From Salinimonas lutimaris (GTDB taxonomy: Bacteria > Pseudomonadota > Gammaproteobacteria > Enterobacterales > Alteromonadaceae), in NCBI RefSeq assembly GCF_005222225.1, contig NZ_CP036536.1:3000001-3064000 (forward strand): a stretch of 64,000 nt of DNA, read 5' to 3'. Positions 9,174 through 18,696 of this stretch are shown one piece after another; positions within the stretch are counted from its first letter, which is position 1, and each line of letters begins with the position of its first letter. The translations under genes were made by a program, and so were the position numbers. The notes under the pieces are model-generated. The model searched no databases, had not been told where the DNA came from, and saw nothing but the letters and a program-made list of their open reading frames with translations.

Positions 9174-9920
9174 CTAATTCATACTATCTACTATCAATTT
9201 CAGACCAGATAGCAGCAAGCTGAAATGACATATTTGATAGATCAGCCTATGACTGGCCCGATTTAAAAATTTTACCCCCAGCCAGACTCCCAAAAGTGCC
9301 AGCGGCATTAACAGGGTCGCGGTAGCCAGGTTGGCGCTGTTCAGTTGCTCCATCAACCAGTAGGGAATCAGCTTGACCAGATTTACCACACCAAAAAATA
9401 CGGCCATCGTCGCTATCAATGTTTCTTTGGGCAACTTCAGCGGTAACAGATAAATACTGGCCGGGCCGCCGCCGGCATGAATCAGGGTACTGGAAATACC
9501 ACTTATCATGCTCCAGAAAGTAGCCCGGGCCGTACTAGCCGCTTTGTCTGCCGCAGGCTGAAAATGACAATAAAACTGAATAGCAAATAACACGCACAGA
9601 ACACCCACCGCCCCGGCTAACAGGGCCGGAGAAACCACTTTCATAAAGATGGCTGCCAGTGCAATACCTGCCAGTGCGCCAGGCAGCATTTGGCGTAGTT
9701 GATGCCAGCACGCATGGCGATGGTGACAGGCTATAGCGATGACATCCATTACCAGCAGAATGGGCAATAAAATAGCAGCGGCACGGGCTGGCGCTGTGGT
9801 CATGGTCATCAGCGGGATAGCGATAGTGCCCAGCGCGCCCCCCAGACCGCCTTTACTGATCCCGTAGATAAGCACCGCCGGTATCGCGGTAAAATAAAAT
9901 GTTATATCGGTCTCAAACAC
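9174..9920 (-). CDS. TSUP-family membrane permease (TauE/SafE type)
   Basis: A 248-residue polytopic membrane protein with about seven to eight hydrophobic segments and the N-terminal GISKGGLGGALG typical of the TauE/SafE (TSUP, PF01925) anion transporters, with the second-half repeat GISSTLIHAGGGPASIYLL. Family members move sulfite, sulfoacetate or other organic anions. The start read here is GTG 9920. It lies downstream of iolC-iolE, separated by a hairpin with a weak T-run, and upstream of rpiR, so it may be read with the iolCE unit. Its role in inositol use is unknown; export of an acidic intermediate is possible but unproven. Confidence 0.85.
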   Translation of the reverse strand: MFETDITFYFTAIPAVLIYGISKGGLGGALGTIAIPLMTMTTAPARAAAILLPILLVMDVIAIACHHRHACWHQLRQMLPGALAGIALAAIFMKVVSPALLAGAVGVLCVLFAIQFYCHFQPAADKAASTARATFWSMISGISSTLIHAGGGPASIYLLPLKLPKETLIATMAVFFGVVNLVKLIPYWLMEQLNSANLATATLLMPLALLGVWLGVKFLNRASHRLIYQICHFSLLLSGLKLIVDSMN

Positions 9921-9941
9921 ACTTTGTCCCGCATAAACAAC

Positions 9942-9963
9942 AAAGGCGTCAATTTTGACGCCT
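9942..9963 (-). terminator. Hairpin after iolE
   Basis: AAGGCGTCAA-TT-TTGACGCCTT, a near-perfect stem directly after iolE. On the minus strand it is followed only by TTGTTGTTT, so read-through into the TSUP gene and rpiR is plausible. Confidence 0.6.
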
Positions 9964-9988
9964 TATGCTGCGTTTTTTGTGCCAGGCC

Positions 9989-10882
9989 CTAGGCCATCAG
10001 ACCGGCTTCGGTAGCAAAGCGTTGCAGATTCTGATACCCCAGCGTGGCAAATTTCAGCGGGTTGGCAACAGCCGGATCCTGTTCGGCTTCCACCACCAGC
10101 CAGCCCGCGTAGTCATGTTCTTTGAGAATGGCAAATACCGCCGGGTAGTCCACACAACCATCGCCCGGTACAGTAAATACCCCTTCCAGTACACTGTTTA
10201 AAAAGCTTAGCTTGCGGTTTTTGACATCATTCATCACATCTTCACGGATGTCTTTACAATGTACATGTTTAATACGACCGGCCCAGCGTTTGGCCACGGC
10301 AACCGGGTCTGCGCCGGCAAAGGTCAGGTGACCGGTATCCAGCAACAATCCCACCTCATCACCGGTATGCTCCATCAGCTTGTCTACATCATCGGCTGTT
10401 TCTATTACTGTGCCCATATGGTGATGGTAAGCGATTTCAACGCCCATGCTTTTGGTGTACTTAGCAAACTCGGTCAGCTTTCTGCCATACTCCTGCCACT
10501 GGTCTGCCGGGAAGGTGGGGCGCAGATGAACCGGCGTTTTCTGAGCACCATGAATACAGCCGGTTACCTCGCAGCACACCATGGCTGTCGCGCCCAGTTC
10601 ACGCAGTAATGTCAGATGCTCGCGCACTGCTTCAATTTCTTCTTCCACTGACCGGGTCAGCAGCTCCATCGAATACCAGCCCGACACCAGTTTTAAGTCA
10701 TGCTTTGCCAGAATTGGCCCCAGCACACTGGCTTCACGGGGAAACTTATTGCCCAGCTCAAAGCCGGCATAGCCTGCCTGCTTACCTTCTGACAAACAGG
10801 TTTCCAGCGGGGTTTCAGCCCCCAGTGAGGGTAAATCATCGTTGGTCCAGGTTAACGGATTAATACCTAGTTGTACTGTCAT
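9989..10882 (-). CDS. iolE: Myo-inosose-2 dehydratase
   Basis: Second step of inositol catabolism: removes water from scyllo-inosose to give 3D-(3,5/4)-trihydroxycyclohexane-1,2-dione. The 297-residue protein has the xylose-isomerase-like TIM barrel with IolE hallmarks: GINPLTWTNDD near the start, YHHHMGT, LLLDTGHLTFAG, VHCKDIR and the C-terminal VVEAEQDP, which carry metal-binding acids and histidines. I chose ATG 10882 because AGGAG lies 8 bases upstream; an alternative ATG at 10903 overlaps the iolC stop as TAATG. It is translated directly after iolC in one operon. Confidence 0.95.
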   Translation of the reverse strand: MTVQLGINPLTWTNDDLPSLGAETPLETCLSEGKQAGYAGFELGNKFPREASVLGPILAKHDLKLVSGWYSMELLTRSVEEEIEAVREHLTLLRELGATAMVCCEVTGCIHGAQKTPVHLRPTFPADQWQEYGRKLTEFAKYTKSMGVEIAYHHHMGTVIETADDVDKLMEHTGDEVGLLLDTGHLTFAGADPVAVAKRWAGRIKHVHCKDIREDVMNDVKNRKLSFLNSVLEGVFTVPGDGCVDYPAVFAILKEHDYAGWLVVEAEQDPAVANPLKFATLGYQNLQRFATEAGLMA

Positions 10883-10902
10883 AGTGTTTACTCCTGTGTC
10901 CA

Positions 10903-12804
10903 TTAACCGCGGTCACGCCATAAGGTAATCAGGTTATGGTAGTTTTGCTTAATCTGGCTAACCAGCGTTTCATCATCTATTTTGCCGGCCAGCCAGTCTC
11001 TGGACGGCGCGCCGAACAGCGTACGGCCTACTGCAAAGCCTTTAACCTTGTCGCAGTGCACCGAATTATTAAAGCCTTCGGCCAGCTCCTGAGCCGGAGC
11101 GTCCAGCCCCAGCATAACGATACCGGCGCAATACGGGTCACGCTCATCAATCAAGGCTGACACACTTTGCCAGTTGGCACTGGTCAGCGGCGGCAGCTTC
11201 CACCAGTCAGGCTTCACGCCCAGGTTGTAGAACCGCTGCATAGCCCGAAGATAGAGCGCTTCATCCTGCTCAATATCACGCGGCAAAATGACTTCCAGCA
11301 ACAACTGATGTCCGGATTTACAACACGCATGCCATACATCCAGAATCTGACGCTCCTGTTGCAGGCGCAGTGAGTACTCATCTTCAGGATTGAAAAACAC
11401 CAGACACTTTACAATATGCTCTAGTGGCCAGTCGGTCAGCTGCGTACCAATATTGCCATGTTCCAGCTCAAGCGGGCGTGATCCCGGCAGTTCAATAGGC
11501 CGGCCAATCCACCAGCCTTGTCCGGTTACCTCATTCAGGACATCCTGACCAAAGGTGCTGTCACACAACAAACCGGACTTGTTTTGCAACCCAGCTTCAC
11601 TGGCGACTTGTTGACTGGCCTGTAGAATCAGTTTTTTCAGCGGTTTAATCTGCGCCACGTCAGCCCCCGCTTCCCGAGCCATATCCACGAACTGAATGCG
11701 GTGATCAAAAGCCATGACACACAGCTCTTGCCATTTTTGTTTGCGGGTCGTTACCCGGTGCAAATGATTCAGTTCATCATCCAGATCCGGCCGGGGAACC
11801 TCAGTCACCCGGCTCAGGTAATTATCCAGCTCCACCTTGGTTGGCATGGCCGGAGCACAGCCATGGCGAGATACCACCAGCGCGCCACAGGCATTGGCAT
11901 AGGCACAGCTTTGTTCCCAGCCCTCATCATTCAGATAACCGCGCAACAAACCGGACATAAAGGCATCTCCGGCGCCCAGCACGTTGAGAACATCAACCCG
12001 CACGCCCTGCACGTTGATACCGTCATCAAGACTTTCAGGAATGGCCTCACTGAACACTGCGCAGCCCAGCTCGCCGCGCTTACAGACCAGCTCAGCATTA
12101 CTGACTTCGCGGACACCTTTGAGTGCCTGAACAGAGTCAGTTGACCCTCCGGCAATATGAAACTCTTCTTCAGTACCCACAATCAGATCAAACAGGCCTA
12201 GCACTTCTTTAAGCTGTGCAGTAACCTCGCCCGACTCAACAAACCGGGTTTCACCATCACCCAGTCCGGTCAATCCCCACAGCACCGGACGATAATCAAT
12301 GTCCAGCGCGGTCTTGACGCCGTTACGACGGGCGTATTTGAGAGCGGTCAACACGGCATCCCGGGTTTGCGGATGTGACAGATGTGTTCCTGTCACTGCC
12401 AGACAACGGGCCGATGCGATATATTCTTCGCTGACATCTTCCGCGGTAATGGCCATATCAGCGCAGTTGTCGCGATAAAAAATCAGTGGAAATGTGTCCT
12501 GATCCTTTATGCCCAGCAGTACCAGCGCCGTCAGCCTTTCCTTATCCGTAATCAGGTGACTGGTATCACAACCAGCACGCTCCAGCTCTTCTTTTAAAAA
12601 CCGTCCCATGTGCTCATCGCCCACTCTGGCCAGCATGGAGGATTTTAATCCCTGAACCGCAGTGCCGTAGGCAACATTGCCTGACGAACCGCCCAGGTAT
12701 TTATTGAACGAGCCCATATCCTCCAGCCGCGAGCCAATTTGCTGACCGTACAGATCAACCGCGATTCTTCCCATACAGATGACATCGAATTTTTTGTTAT
12801 TCAC
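10903..12804 (-). CDS. iolC: Fused 5-dehydro-2-deoxygluconokinase / aldolase (IolC-DUF2090)
   Basis: A 633-residue two-domain enzyme. The first about 330 residues are a PfkB-type kinase (GGSSGN at 38-43, ATP/anion-hole GAGD at 277-280) that phosphorylates 5-dehydro-2-deoxy-D-gluconate. The rest is a DUF2090 domain (from about 355; AFDHRIQF) which in annotated fusions is assigned the 5-dehydro-2-deoxyphosphogluconate aldolase step, giving malonate semialdehyde and DHAP. That would explain why no separate iolJ is seen here. The start is GTG 12804 with GAGGAG 6 bases upstream. It heads the operon iolC-iolE, with two operator-like palindromes upstream. Confidence 0.94.
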   Translation of the reverse strand: MNNKKFDVICMGRIAVDLYGQQIGSRLEDMGSFNKYLGGSSGNVAYGTAVQGLKSSMLARVGDEHMGRFLKEELERAGCDTSHLITDKERLTALVLLGIKDQDTFPLIFYRDNCADMAITAEDVSEEYIASARCLAVTGTHLSHPQTRDAVLTALKYARRNGVKTALDIDYRPVLWGLTGLGDGETRFVESGEVTAQLKEVLGLFDLIVGTEEEFHIAGGSTDSVQALKGVREVSNAELVCKRGELGCAVFSEAIPESLDDGINVQGVRVDVLNVLGAGDAFMSGLLRGYLNDEGWEQSCAYANACGALVVSRHGCAPAMPTKVELDNYLSRVTEVPRPDLDDELNHLHRVTTRKQKWQELCVMAFDHRIQFVDMAREAGADVAQIKPLKKLILQASQQVASEAGLQNKSGLLCDSTFGQDVLNEVTGQGWWIGRPIELPGSRPLELEHGNIGTQLTDWPLEHIVKCLVFFNPEDEYSLRLQQERQILDVWHACCKSGHQLLLEVILPRDIEQDEALYLRAMQRFYNLGVKPDWWKLPPLTSANWQSVSALIDERDPYCAGIVMLGLDAPAQELAEGFNNSVHCDKVKGFAVGRTLFGAPSRDWLAGKIDDETLVSQIKQNYHNLITLWRDRG

Positions 12805-12857
12805 AGTAGCTCCTCGTTATGTTCGCACCACACCGCAGGGTAAAAAGTGTCGCGCTA

Positions 12858-12930
12858 AGGAATAAATATTTCACTATACCTTTTTACTGAATATCTATTT
12901 CAATTTCAACATTTTTGAAACAAATATTTT
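12858..12930 (-). promoter_or_regulatory. iolC promoter with two operator-like palindromes
   Basis: AGGAATAAATATTTCA (12858-12873, GGAA-N6-TTTC) and TGAAACAAATATTTTA (12916-12931, GAAA-N6-TTTT) are one-mismatch versions of the regulon palindrome. A minus-strand promoter with -35 TTGAAA (12903-12898) and -10 TATAGT (12879-12874), 18 bases apart, lies between them. Confidence 0.55.
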
Positions 12931-12970
12931 AAAAATGATATTTTTGGAATGCCGGCGGCAGGATCAGAAT

Positions 12971-13010
12971 AAAAAGCAGCGCACCAACAGGTATCAGATC
13001 GGTGCGCTGT
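12971..13010 (-). terminator. Rho-independent terminator of iolD
   Basis: AGCGCACC-(15-base loop)-GGTGCGCT (12978-13008, extended by C-G and a wobble pair) followed on the minus strand by TTTTT. It separates iolD from the iolC promoter, so they are distinct transcripts. Confidence 0.8.
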
Positions 13011-13021
13011 AAAACGTTGGA

Positions 13022-14959
13022 TTAGTAGTGACGTGCCTTGTCGCGGGCGGTATTATCCATCTCCTGCGCCGCCTCAGTAATGGCCGGATTGTCAGCGACC
13101 TGGGCTGTACCTACCCGCCACCAGGCTTCGTAGCCGTGGGTCATGGTTTTAGGTAGAATTTTAGTATCAATAAGCGTAGGGCCGTCATGCAACCGGGCCT
13201 CAGCCAGCGCAGCTTTGAGCGATTCGGCAGTGTTAGCACGAAAGGTTTTGCATCCGTAGCTTTGTGCATTGGCAGCAAAATCAACTTTAACCAGCGGGCC
13301 GTCCATTTTGCCGGACTGCGGGTTACGATGTCGGTTTTCGGTGCCAAAACTGCCCATTCCCTGGCTCATTTGCAGGTTATTAATACAACCAAAGCTGGCG
13401 TTATCAAATAATACGATGGTCATTTTCACACCTTCCTGAACGGCTGTTTGTAGCTCAGAATGCAGCATCATATAGGACCCGTCTCCCACCATAGCGTAAA
13501 CAGGCTGGGCAGGACTGGCCAGTTTGGCACCAAGCGCGGCAGCCACCTCATATCCCATGCAGGAATAGCCATATTCCATATGATAAGTATCGGCGCTACG
13601 GGCATTCCACAGTCGCTGCAGATCACCGGGCAGGGAGCCGGCTGCGCCCACAATGATAGCGTCATCTTCCAACTCGCGGTCCAGCACCCCCAGCGCACTG
13701 GTCTGGGTCAGCTCGGTGTTTAAACTCTCACGGTATTCTTTAAACTGCTCTTCGCTCAGATGGCCATCGACCTCTGGTGTAAACGGCTCGCTGAAAGTCA
13801 GGTTGAGTACACGCTCCCGCTCGTTTTGCCAGGCCAGGCGCGCCGCACTGATCTCATCGGAGTAGGCGCTTGTCCAGCCAGCTTCCTGTAGCAGTGGCGC
13901 TAGCATCTGAAGTGTTTTACGGGCATCACCCACCAGCTTCACCGCATCCAGCTTACCGGCATCAAACTCAGCAACGTTAATATTTAAAAACTGTACATCA
14001 GGATTGGCAAACAACGATTTGGACGCGGTGGTGAAGTCAGTAAACCGGGTGCCGATACCAATTACCAAATCTGCCTCTTTAGCGATAGTGTTGGCAGCCA
14101 GGTTGCCAGTGGTACCTATACCGCCTAAATTCAGCGGATGAGATGCAACCACTGCACTTTTGCCAGCCTGGGTTTCTCCGAAGGGGATTCCGAACGTTTC
14201 AGCAAAAGCTGCAAACTCGGTGTGGGCCTCTGAATAGCGCACCCCCCCGCCGCAAATCAGCAGCGGTTTTTTACTGTTAGCAATAAGGGCAAGCGCATCA
14301 TTCAGCATAGCGTCGGTTGGGGGACGCCGTTCAATACGATGCACTCGCCGGGAAAAAAAATACTCAGGGAAATCATAGGCTTCGCCCTGTACATCCTGGG
14401 GCAGGCATATGGTAACCGCACCGGTGTCAGCGGGATCAGTCAGAACCCGCATGGCCTGAATCATTGCTGTCATAATCTGCTCAGGCCGGTTGACCCGGTC
14501 CCAGTAACGGGATACCGGACGAAAACAGTCATTGGTGCTGATAGTATTATCGTGGAACTGCTCGACCTGCTGTAATACCGGATCGGGCTGGCGCGATGCA
14601 TAAACATCGCCAGGCAACAGCAACACGGGAATACGGTTGGCAGTTGCAGTGGCCGCGGCGGTCACCATATTGGCAGCGCCCGGACCGACAGAAGAAGTGA
14701 CCGCATAGATTTTTTTGCGCTTATGCTGTTTGGCAAACCCCATCGCCGCATGCGCCATTCCCTGCTCGTTACACCCCTGATGCACCACCAGATGACCGGC
14801 ATCCTGCTCCAGAGCCTGACCCAGCCCGACCACATTGCCATGTCCGAAGATAGTGAACACGCCTTCAATAAACGGCTGCTCAATACCGTCCACTTCAACA
14901 AACTGTTGATTCAAAAATTTCACCAGCGCCTGTGCGGTTGTCATTCTGATGGTACTCAT
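13022..14959 (-). CDS. iolD: 3D-(3,5/4)-trihydroxycyclohexane-1,2-dione hydrolase
   Basis: Ring-opening step of inositol catabolism, giving 5-deoxy-glucuronate. It is a 645-residue thiamin-diphosphate enzyme of the acetohydroxyacid-synthase fold: N-terminal Pyr domain ([13 protein letters not shown] near 33-45), central domain, and C-terminal PP domain with the ThDP/Mg motif beginning GDGSYMM at about residue 490 and closing with FDNASFG. Length and motifs match IolD. ATG 14959 is preceded by GGAG/GGTG-type sites. It is divergent from iolB with one perfect operator between them, and its need for ThDP links it to the thiamin salvage genes at 25.8-29.7 kb only in a general way. Confidence 0.96.
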   Translation of the reverse strand: MSTIRMTTAQALVKFLNQQFVEVDGIEQPFIEGVFTIFGHGNVVGLGQALEQDAGHLVVHQGCNEQGMAHAAMGFAKQHKRKKIYAVTSSVGPGAANMVTAAATATANRIPVLLLPGDVYASRQPDPVLQQVEQFHDNTISTNDCFRPVSRYWDRVNRPEQIMTAMIQAMRVLTDPADTGAVTICLPQDVQGEAYDFPEYFFSRRVHRIERRPPTDAMLNDALALIANSKKPLLICGGGVRYSEAHTEFAAFAETFGIPFGETQAGKSAVVASHPLNLGGIGTTGNLAANTIAKEADLVIGIGTRFTDFTTASKSLFANPDVQFLNINVAEFDAGKLDAVKLVGDARKTLQMLAPLLQEAGWTSAYSDEISAARLAWQNERERVLNLTFSEPFTPEVDGHLSEEQFKEYRESLNTELTQTSALGVLDRELEDDAIIVGAAGSLPGDLQRLWNARSADTYHMEYGYSCMGYEVAAALGAKLASPAQPVYAMVGDGSYMMLHSELQTAVQEGVKMTIVLFDNASFGCINNLQMSQGMGSFGTENRHRNPQSGKMDGPLVKVDFAANAQSYGCKTFRANTAESLKAALAEARLHDGPTLIDTKILPKTMTHGYEAWWRVGTAQVADNPAITEAAQEMDNTARDKARHY

Positions 14960-15044
14960 TGCGTCACCACTCCATGAAAAAAAGAATTATCGATGCCGTT
15001 GTAACATCGTCAACGGCCTGTAAACAGGATATTAACAATACCAT

Positions 15045-15062
15045 TTGAAAAATAAATTTCAA
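15045..15062. promoter_or_regulatory. Predicted inositol operator between iolD and iolB
   Basis: TTGAAAAATAAATTTCAA, a perfect inverted repeat with 6-bp arms. Its inner 16 bases are identical to the operator in front of iolG. It can serve both divergent genes. A possible iolB promoter is TTGCTT (15088-15093) and TACTAT (15112-15117). Confidence 0.75.
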
Positions 15063-15217
15063 TTTAAATCTAATTTGAAATAAATGATTGCTTTCACCTT
15101 ATATTTACATCTACTATGACAGTACATTTATTCGAGTCAGGTTGTCAGCCCGACCAGGTCTGAACCGCGTTGCCGGCTGTAATAGCGTGACTGAATCAGC
15201 AATGAAATGAGGGAATT

Positions 15218-16045
15218 ATGTCAAAGTTATTATCCAAATATCAGGCGCCCAATGCCGATGGCCGTGTGCAGCACATCACGCCTGAGTCTGCCGGTTGGAA
15301 ACATGTTGGCTTCTCGGTATATGAGCTGGAAGCTGACAAGACGCTGACGATGCCAGCCATTGGCGAGGAAACCTGTCTGGTTCTGATTGGCGGTAAAGCC
15401 AGTGTACATACCGAAGCCAGACAATTTGATAATATCGGCGACCGGATGGGCCCGTTTGAGCGCAAAAAACCCTATGCGGTATATATTGCCCCGGGCGAAG
15501 AATATACCCTGACCGCTCATACCGCCTGTGAAGTGGCGGTGTGTCAGGCGCCGGCCAGGGGCGACCTGCCAACCCGGTTAATTGCACCAGATGACATTGG
15601 CGCAGAAGCCCGTGGTCATGGCAACAATAAACGCTATGTTCACAACATATTACCTGACAGCGAAATTGCGGAAAGTCTGTTAGTAGTAGAAGTGTATACC
15701 GATGAAGGCTGCACCAGTTCATACCCCAGCCATAAACATGATCATGCCAATGAGCCGCACGAAACCTATCTGGAGGAAACGTATTATCACCGACTGAACC
15801 CAGAACAGGGTTTTTGTCTGCAGCGTGTTTATACTGATGAGCGGGATCTCGATGAGTGCATGGCTGCTTACAACAAAGATGTGGTGCAAGTGCCCCGGGG
15901 CTATCACCCGGTGGCTACCATAGCCGGATACGACAGTTATTATCTGAATGTGATGGCCGGGCCCTCACGAAAATGGCTGTTCACCTGGGAGCAGGACCAC
16001 GCGTGGGTAAACACCCAGGAGTATGCCAACAAGCATGCAAAGTAA
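15218..16045 (+). CDS. iolB: 5-deoxy-glucuronate isomerase
   Basis: Isomerises 5-deoxy-glucuronate to 5-dehydro-2-deoxy-D-gluconate, the substrate of IolC. The 275-residue bicupin protein shows the conserved IolB metal site SYPSHKHDH (about 168-176) with the downstream glutamate LEETYYHRL, and VPRGYHPVATIAGYDSYYLN in the C-terminal cupin (as VPRGYHPV and GYDSYYLNVMAGP). The length is typical. A GAGGG ribosome-binding site precedes ATG 15218. It is transcribed alone, divergent from iolD. Confidence 0.96.
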   Translation: MSKLLSKYQAPNADGRVQHITPESAGWKHVGFSVYELEADKTLTMPAIGEETCLVLIGGKASVHTEARQFDNIGDRMGPFERKKPYAVYIAPGEEYTLTAHTACEVAVCQAPARGDLPTRLIAPDDIGAEARGHGNNKRYVHNILPDSEIAESLLVVEVYTDEGCTSSYPSHKHDHANEPHETYLEETYYHRLNPEQGFCLQRVYTDERDLDECMAAYNKDVVQVPRGYHPVATIAGYDSYYLNVMAGPSRKWLFTWEQDHAWVNTQEYANKHAK

Positions 16046-16054
16046 GCGGCAGGT

Positions 16055-16774
16055 TTATACTGCTACCGACCGGCGCACTACCGGCCCGAGTAAAGGAGTG
16101 CGCCGGCCAAATATATCGGTCACCTGAGCCAGAAATAACTCACCGGTAGCCACAGCATCAGCAAACGCATTGTGGGCCAGATAAGGGGGTAATCCCCGAC
16201 GCTCCCTGATGCCCGCCAAACGAAAATCCGGCTCTATAACGCCATCGTTAAAGACCATGGTTTTTTCCAGGGTCAGGGTATCCAGAAACACCAGTGGCAC
16301 TTTTACATCGGCTGGGATCCCCAGTAACCGGTGCATAAACTCTTTTTCTATCCAGCCCCAGTGAGCAATCACAATTTTACCGGCCAGCGCTTTTACCAGC
16401 ACCTCACATAACTGCTGCGGAGGCATTCCCCCTTTAAGAGTTTCCGGTGTAATGTGATTAATCACCGCAGTATCCGGTACAATTTTTTCACCGGCTTTGA
16501 CGTAATAATGCTGAGCCGACGACAGTGACATAAAAGGATACTTAAGATTCAGCATACCGACTGACAAAATCGAGTCTTTTGTCGGATCCAGTCCGGTGGT
16601 TTCAAAATCCAGTACAACACACTCCAGCTTGCCAAGCGGCGTATCAGCCTGCGGTACAGGATGCTCAAACAGCGGCCGGGCAATATCAGGAATATCGGTA
16701 CGTTTTAACGCCTGTAACCGCTGCTTTTCCTGTTTGGCAAGCGGGTGAAAGCGGTCAAATAGTCCGCCGGTCAT
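16055..16774 (-). CDS. DnaQ-like 3'-5' exonuclease
   Basis: A 239-residue DEDDh exonuclease of the DNA polymerase III epsilon fold. ExoI is LDFETTGLDP (about 54-63), ExoII/III follow and the final HNAFADAVAT (about 205) supplies the catalytic histidine and aspartate. The start overlaps the stop of the DUF294 gene by four bases (ATGA), so the two are translationally coupled. This pair is recurrent in proteobacteria, often near a sodium/solute symporter, as here. A housekeeping role in replication is unlikely since true epsilon pairs with rnhA; its substrate is unknown. Confidence 0.88.
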   Translation of the reverse strand: MTGGLFDRFHPLAKQEKQRLQALKRTDIPDIARPLFEHPVPQADTPLGKLECVVLDFETTGLDPTKDSILSVGMLNLKYPFMSLSSAQHYYVKAGEKIVPDTAVINHITPETLKGGMPPQQLCEVLVKALAGKIVIAHWGWIEKEFMHRLLGIPADVKVPLVFLDTLTLEKTMVFNDGVIEPDFRLAGIRERRGLPPYLAHNAFADAVATGELFLAQVTDIFGRRTPLLGPVVRRSVAV

Positions 16775-18630
16775 ATCAGAATTCCGGCGGCATGAAAGCG
16801 CTGCTGCGCGGCTTCCTGATAACGGGCGATAATCCGAAAGGCATCTTTTAAGTGATTGCGCTCAAAGGCGGTGAGTTTGTCAGGAGCAATCAGGTTATCC
16901 TGCAGTCCTCCGGCTACGGCCGCCTCATTCTGGTGTTTAAAGCGCACCATATTGATAAACTGAAACGCTTCCTGGAGCTCCTTACGACTGGCCTGATTAA
17001 TCACTTTTTTATTCGCCGCATCCCGCAACCGATGAATGGTTTCAGTGGCTGAACTGCCGGCAGCCAGCGCGTACACCCGGGCCAGTTCCACAACCAGATT
17101 AACCGCCTGCTTTTTAATATTCAGCACCTGGCGGTTATCACCATCACGGGTAGTCACAAATTTACGAAATAGCCCCAGCGGCGGACTAACCCGCAGAGAG
17201 TTGGCCACCAGAATGGCAAAAAAGCGATGATTACGTTCTACCCGGGCCAGTAGCGACTGTTTCAGGGCTGCCACCAGATGCTCTGTGCCATATAAAAAGC
17301 GCAGGTCGAGAAATACACTGATATCCAGAATATTTTGCGGGTTGTTTTCAGCCACCCATTGCCGGACATAATCCTGCCACAGGGCCAGCGGCACTCGCCA
17401 GCGCTCATTACTGGCCATAATGTTTCCTTTGCATAAGGGATAACCGCAATGATCAAGCCCCTCGCAGACAAACTCGGTCAGCGTTTTAAAATATTCCGCC
17501 TCATGTTCCTCCGGCTCCCACTGCAATATCAGTCCGTTATCCTGATCAGAGCCCAGATGCATCTCAAAGCGGGCTTGCGAGCCCGCGCAGAACCAGGCGT
17601 AAGGAATCGGTGCGGGGCCAAACTTATCTTCGGCAAGCTGTAAAATCCGCTTGTTAAAGGCATCGGCAATCAGGGTGACCATTTGCTGAATAGCACGGCC
17701 ATCAACCCGGGCTTCCTGCAAGGCTTCAAACACTCCCTGGCGCTGTGGCACCAGAGCCACCAGATCTTGCAGGGTATTTTGCCGGTAAATCTGACTAATC
17801 AGATATACCGCCTGCACATGAGAGTTTTCGACCATACTGGTGGCAGTCAGCACGCCCACGGCTTCGCCATTTTCAATCACCGGCAATGAGCGCACATTGT
17901 GTTGCATCATGACCTCAATAGCCTGCATTAAAGGTGCATCCGGATGCACGGTGCGCGGGCGTGAGGTCATAATATCTGATACCGGCGAGGCAGGATCCAT
18001 GCCCACCGCCAGTACCCGGGTAGTCAGATCGCGGTCGGTGACTACACCTTTTAGAATCTTGTTATCAAACACCAGTGCATTAGAGCGATGCATTTCTGTC
18101 ATCACCTCTGCCACGCGTCGGATAGAGGTATCCATGCTGACCCGCGCAACCCGGCGGTTCATAACATCGCGAACATTGCGCAGATACAGCGCTTCCTCGC
18201 CGTCGATGTGGGCTGAAGAATGAGCAAGCCGAACCGACTCCTGAGATGAGAAATGATTACGCAGACCCGGGTTCTGGTCCATCAGCTCCAGAATAACCTG
18301 TTTGGGAATGCGGTATAGCAGGGTATTTTCTATCGCCTTGATAACATAGTCGCACTCCCCTTCACGATAAAGCTGACTAAAACCAAAAATGTCCTTGTCG
18401 CCCAGCCGGGTTCGCAGACTGCCATCCGGGTGGTTCTGATCAATAGCGCCGGTTCGCACCAGGTACAGTCCCTGCCCCACAATATGTTCGCCGGGCAGGT
18501 TCTCATTTTGCTTGAGATACAGAATATCAACCGATGCGGCCAGCGCGTGGCGCTCTTCTTCATGCAGTAAATCAAACGGATCCACTTCGGATAAAAAGCT
18601 GACAATATTAGGGAGTAATGAAGATTCCAT
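16771..18630 (-). CDS. cNMP-binding/CBS/DUF294 putative nucleotidyltransferase
   Basis: A 619-residue signalling protein. In order: a cyclic-nucleotide-binding-like domain (about 15-125), two CBS motifs (about 150-280; RVAEVMTEMHRSNALVFD and VLTATSMV), a DUF294 nucleotidyltransferase-like domain with the metal motif GSQARFEMHLGSDQDN (about 347-362, pattern GS-x9-D-x-D), and a DUF294 C-terminal domain. The architecture resembles GlnD-type regulators, and CBS domains usually sense adenine nucleotides. It is coupled to the exonuclease by a four-base overlap. It starts 66 bases past the symporter stop with a strong terminator between, so it is probably independent of the inositol operon despite its position. 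Confidence 0.88.
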   Translation of the reverse strand: MESSLLPNIVSFLSEVDPFDLLHEEERHALAASVDILYLKQNENLPGEHIVGQGLYLVRTGAIDQNHPDGSLRTRLGDKDIFGFSQLYREGECDYVIKAIENTLLYRIPKQVILELMDQNPGLRNHFSSQESVRLAHSSAHIDGEEALYLRNVRDVMNRRVARVSMDTSIRRVAEVMTEMHRSNALVFDNKILKGVVTDRDLTTRVLAVGMDPASPVSDIMTSRPRTVHPDAPLMQAIEVMMQHNVRSLPVIENGEAVGVLTATSMVENSHVQAVYLISQIYRQNTLQDLVALVPQRQGVFEALQEARVDGRAIQQMVTLIADAFNKRILQLAEDKFGPAPIPYAWFCAGSQARFEMHLGSDQDNGLILQWEPEEHEAEYFKTLTEFVCEGLDHCGYPLCKGNIMASNERWRVPLALWQDYVRQWVAENNPQNILDISVFLDLRFLYGTEHLVAALKQSLLARVERNHRFFAILVANSLRVSPPLGLFRKFVTTRDGDNRQVLNIKKQAVNLVVELARVYALAAGSSATETIHRLRDAANKKVINQASRKELQEAFQFINMVRFKHQNEAAVAGGLQDNLIAPDKLTAFERNHLKDAFRIIARYQEAAQQRFHAAGILI

Positions 18631-18644
18631 GCGATCACTTTAAA

Positions 18645-18677
18645 TAAAAAAGGCAGCAACACACGGTGCTGCTGCCT
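18645..18677 (-). terminator. Rho-independent terminator of the symporter gene
   Basis: AGGCAGCA-(11-base loop)-TGCTGCCT followed on the minus strand by TTTTTT. It ends the iolG-symporter transcript. Confidence 0.85.
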
Positions 18678-18696
18678 GCAATTAACTCAGCTATTG

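Noticed and set aside
15276-15722. 148-codon open frame on the minus strand
   Set aside because: It is antisense to iolB, rich in Cys/Arg/His as expected for a shadow frame.
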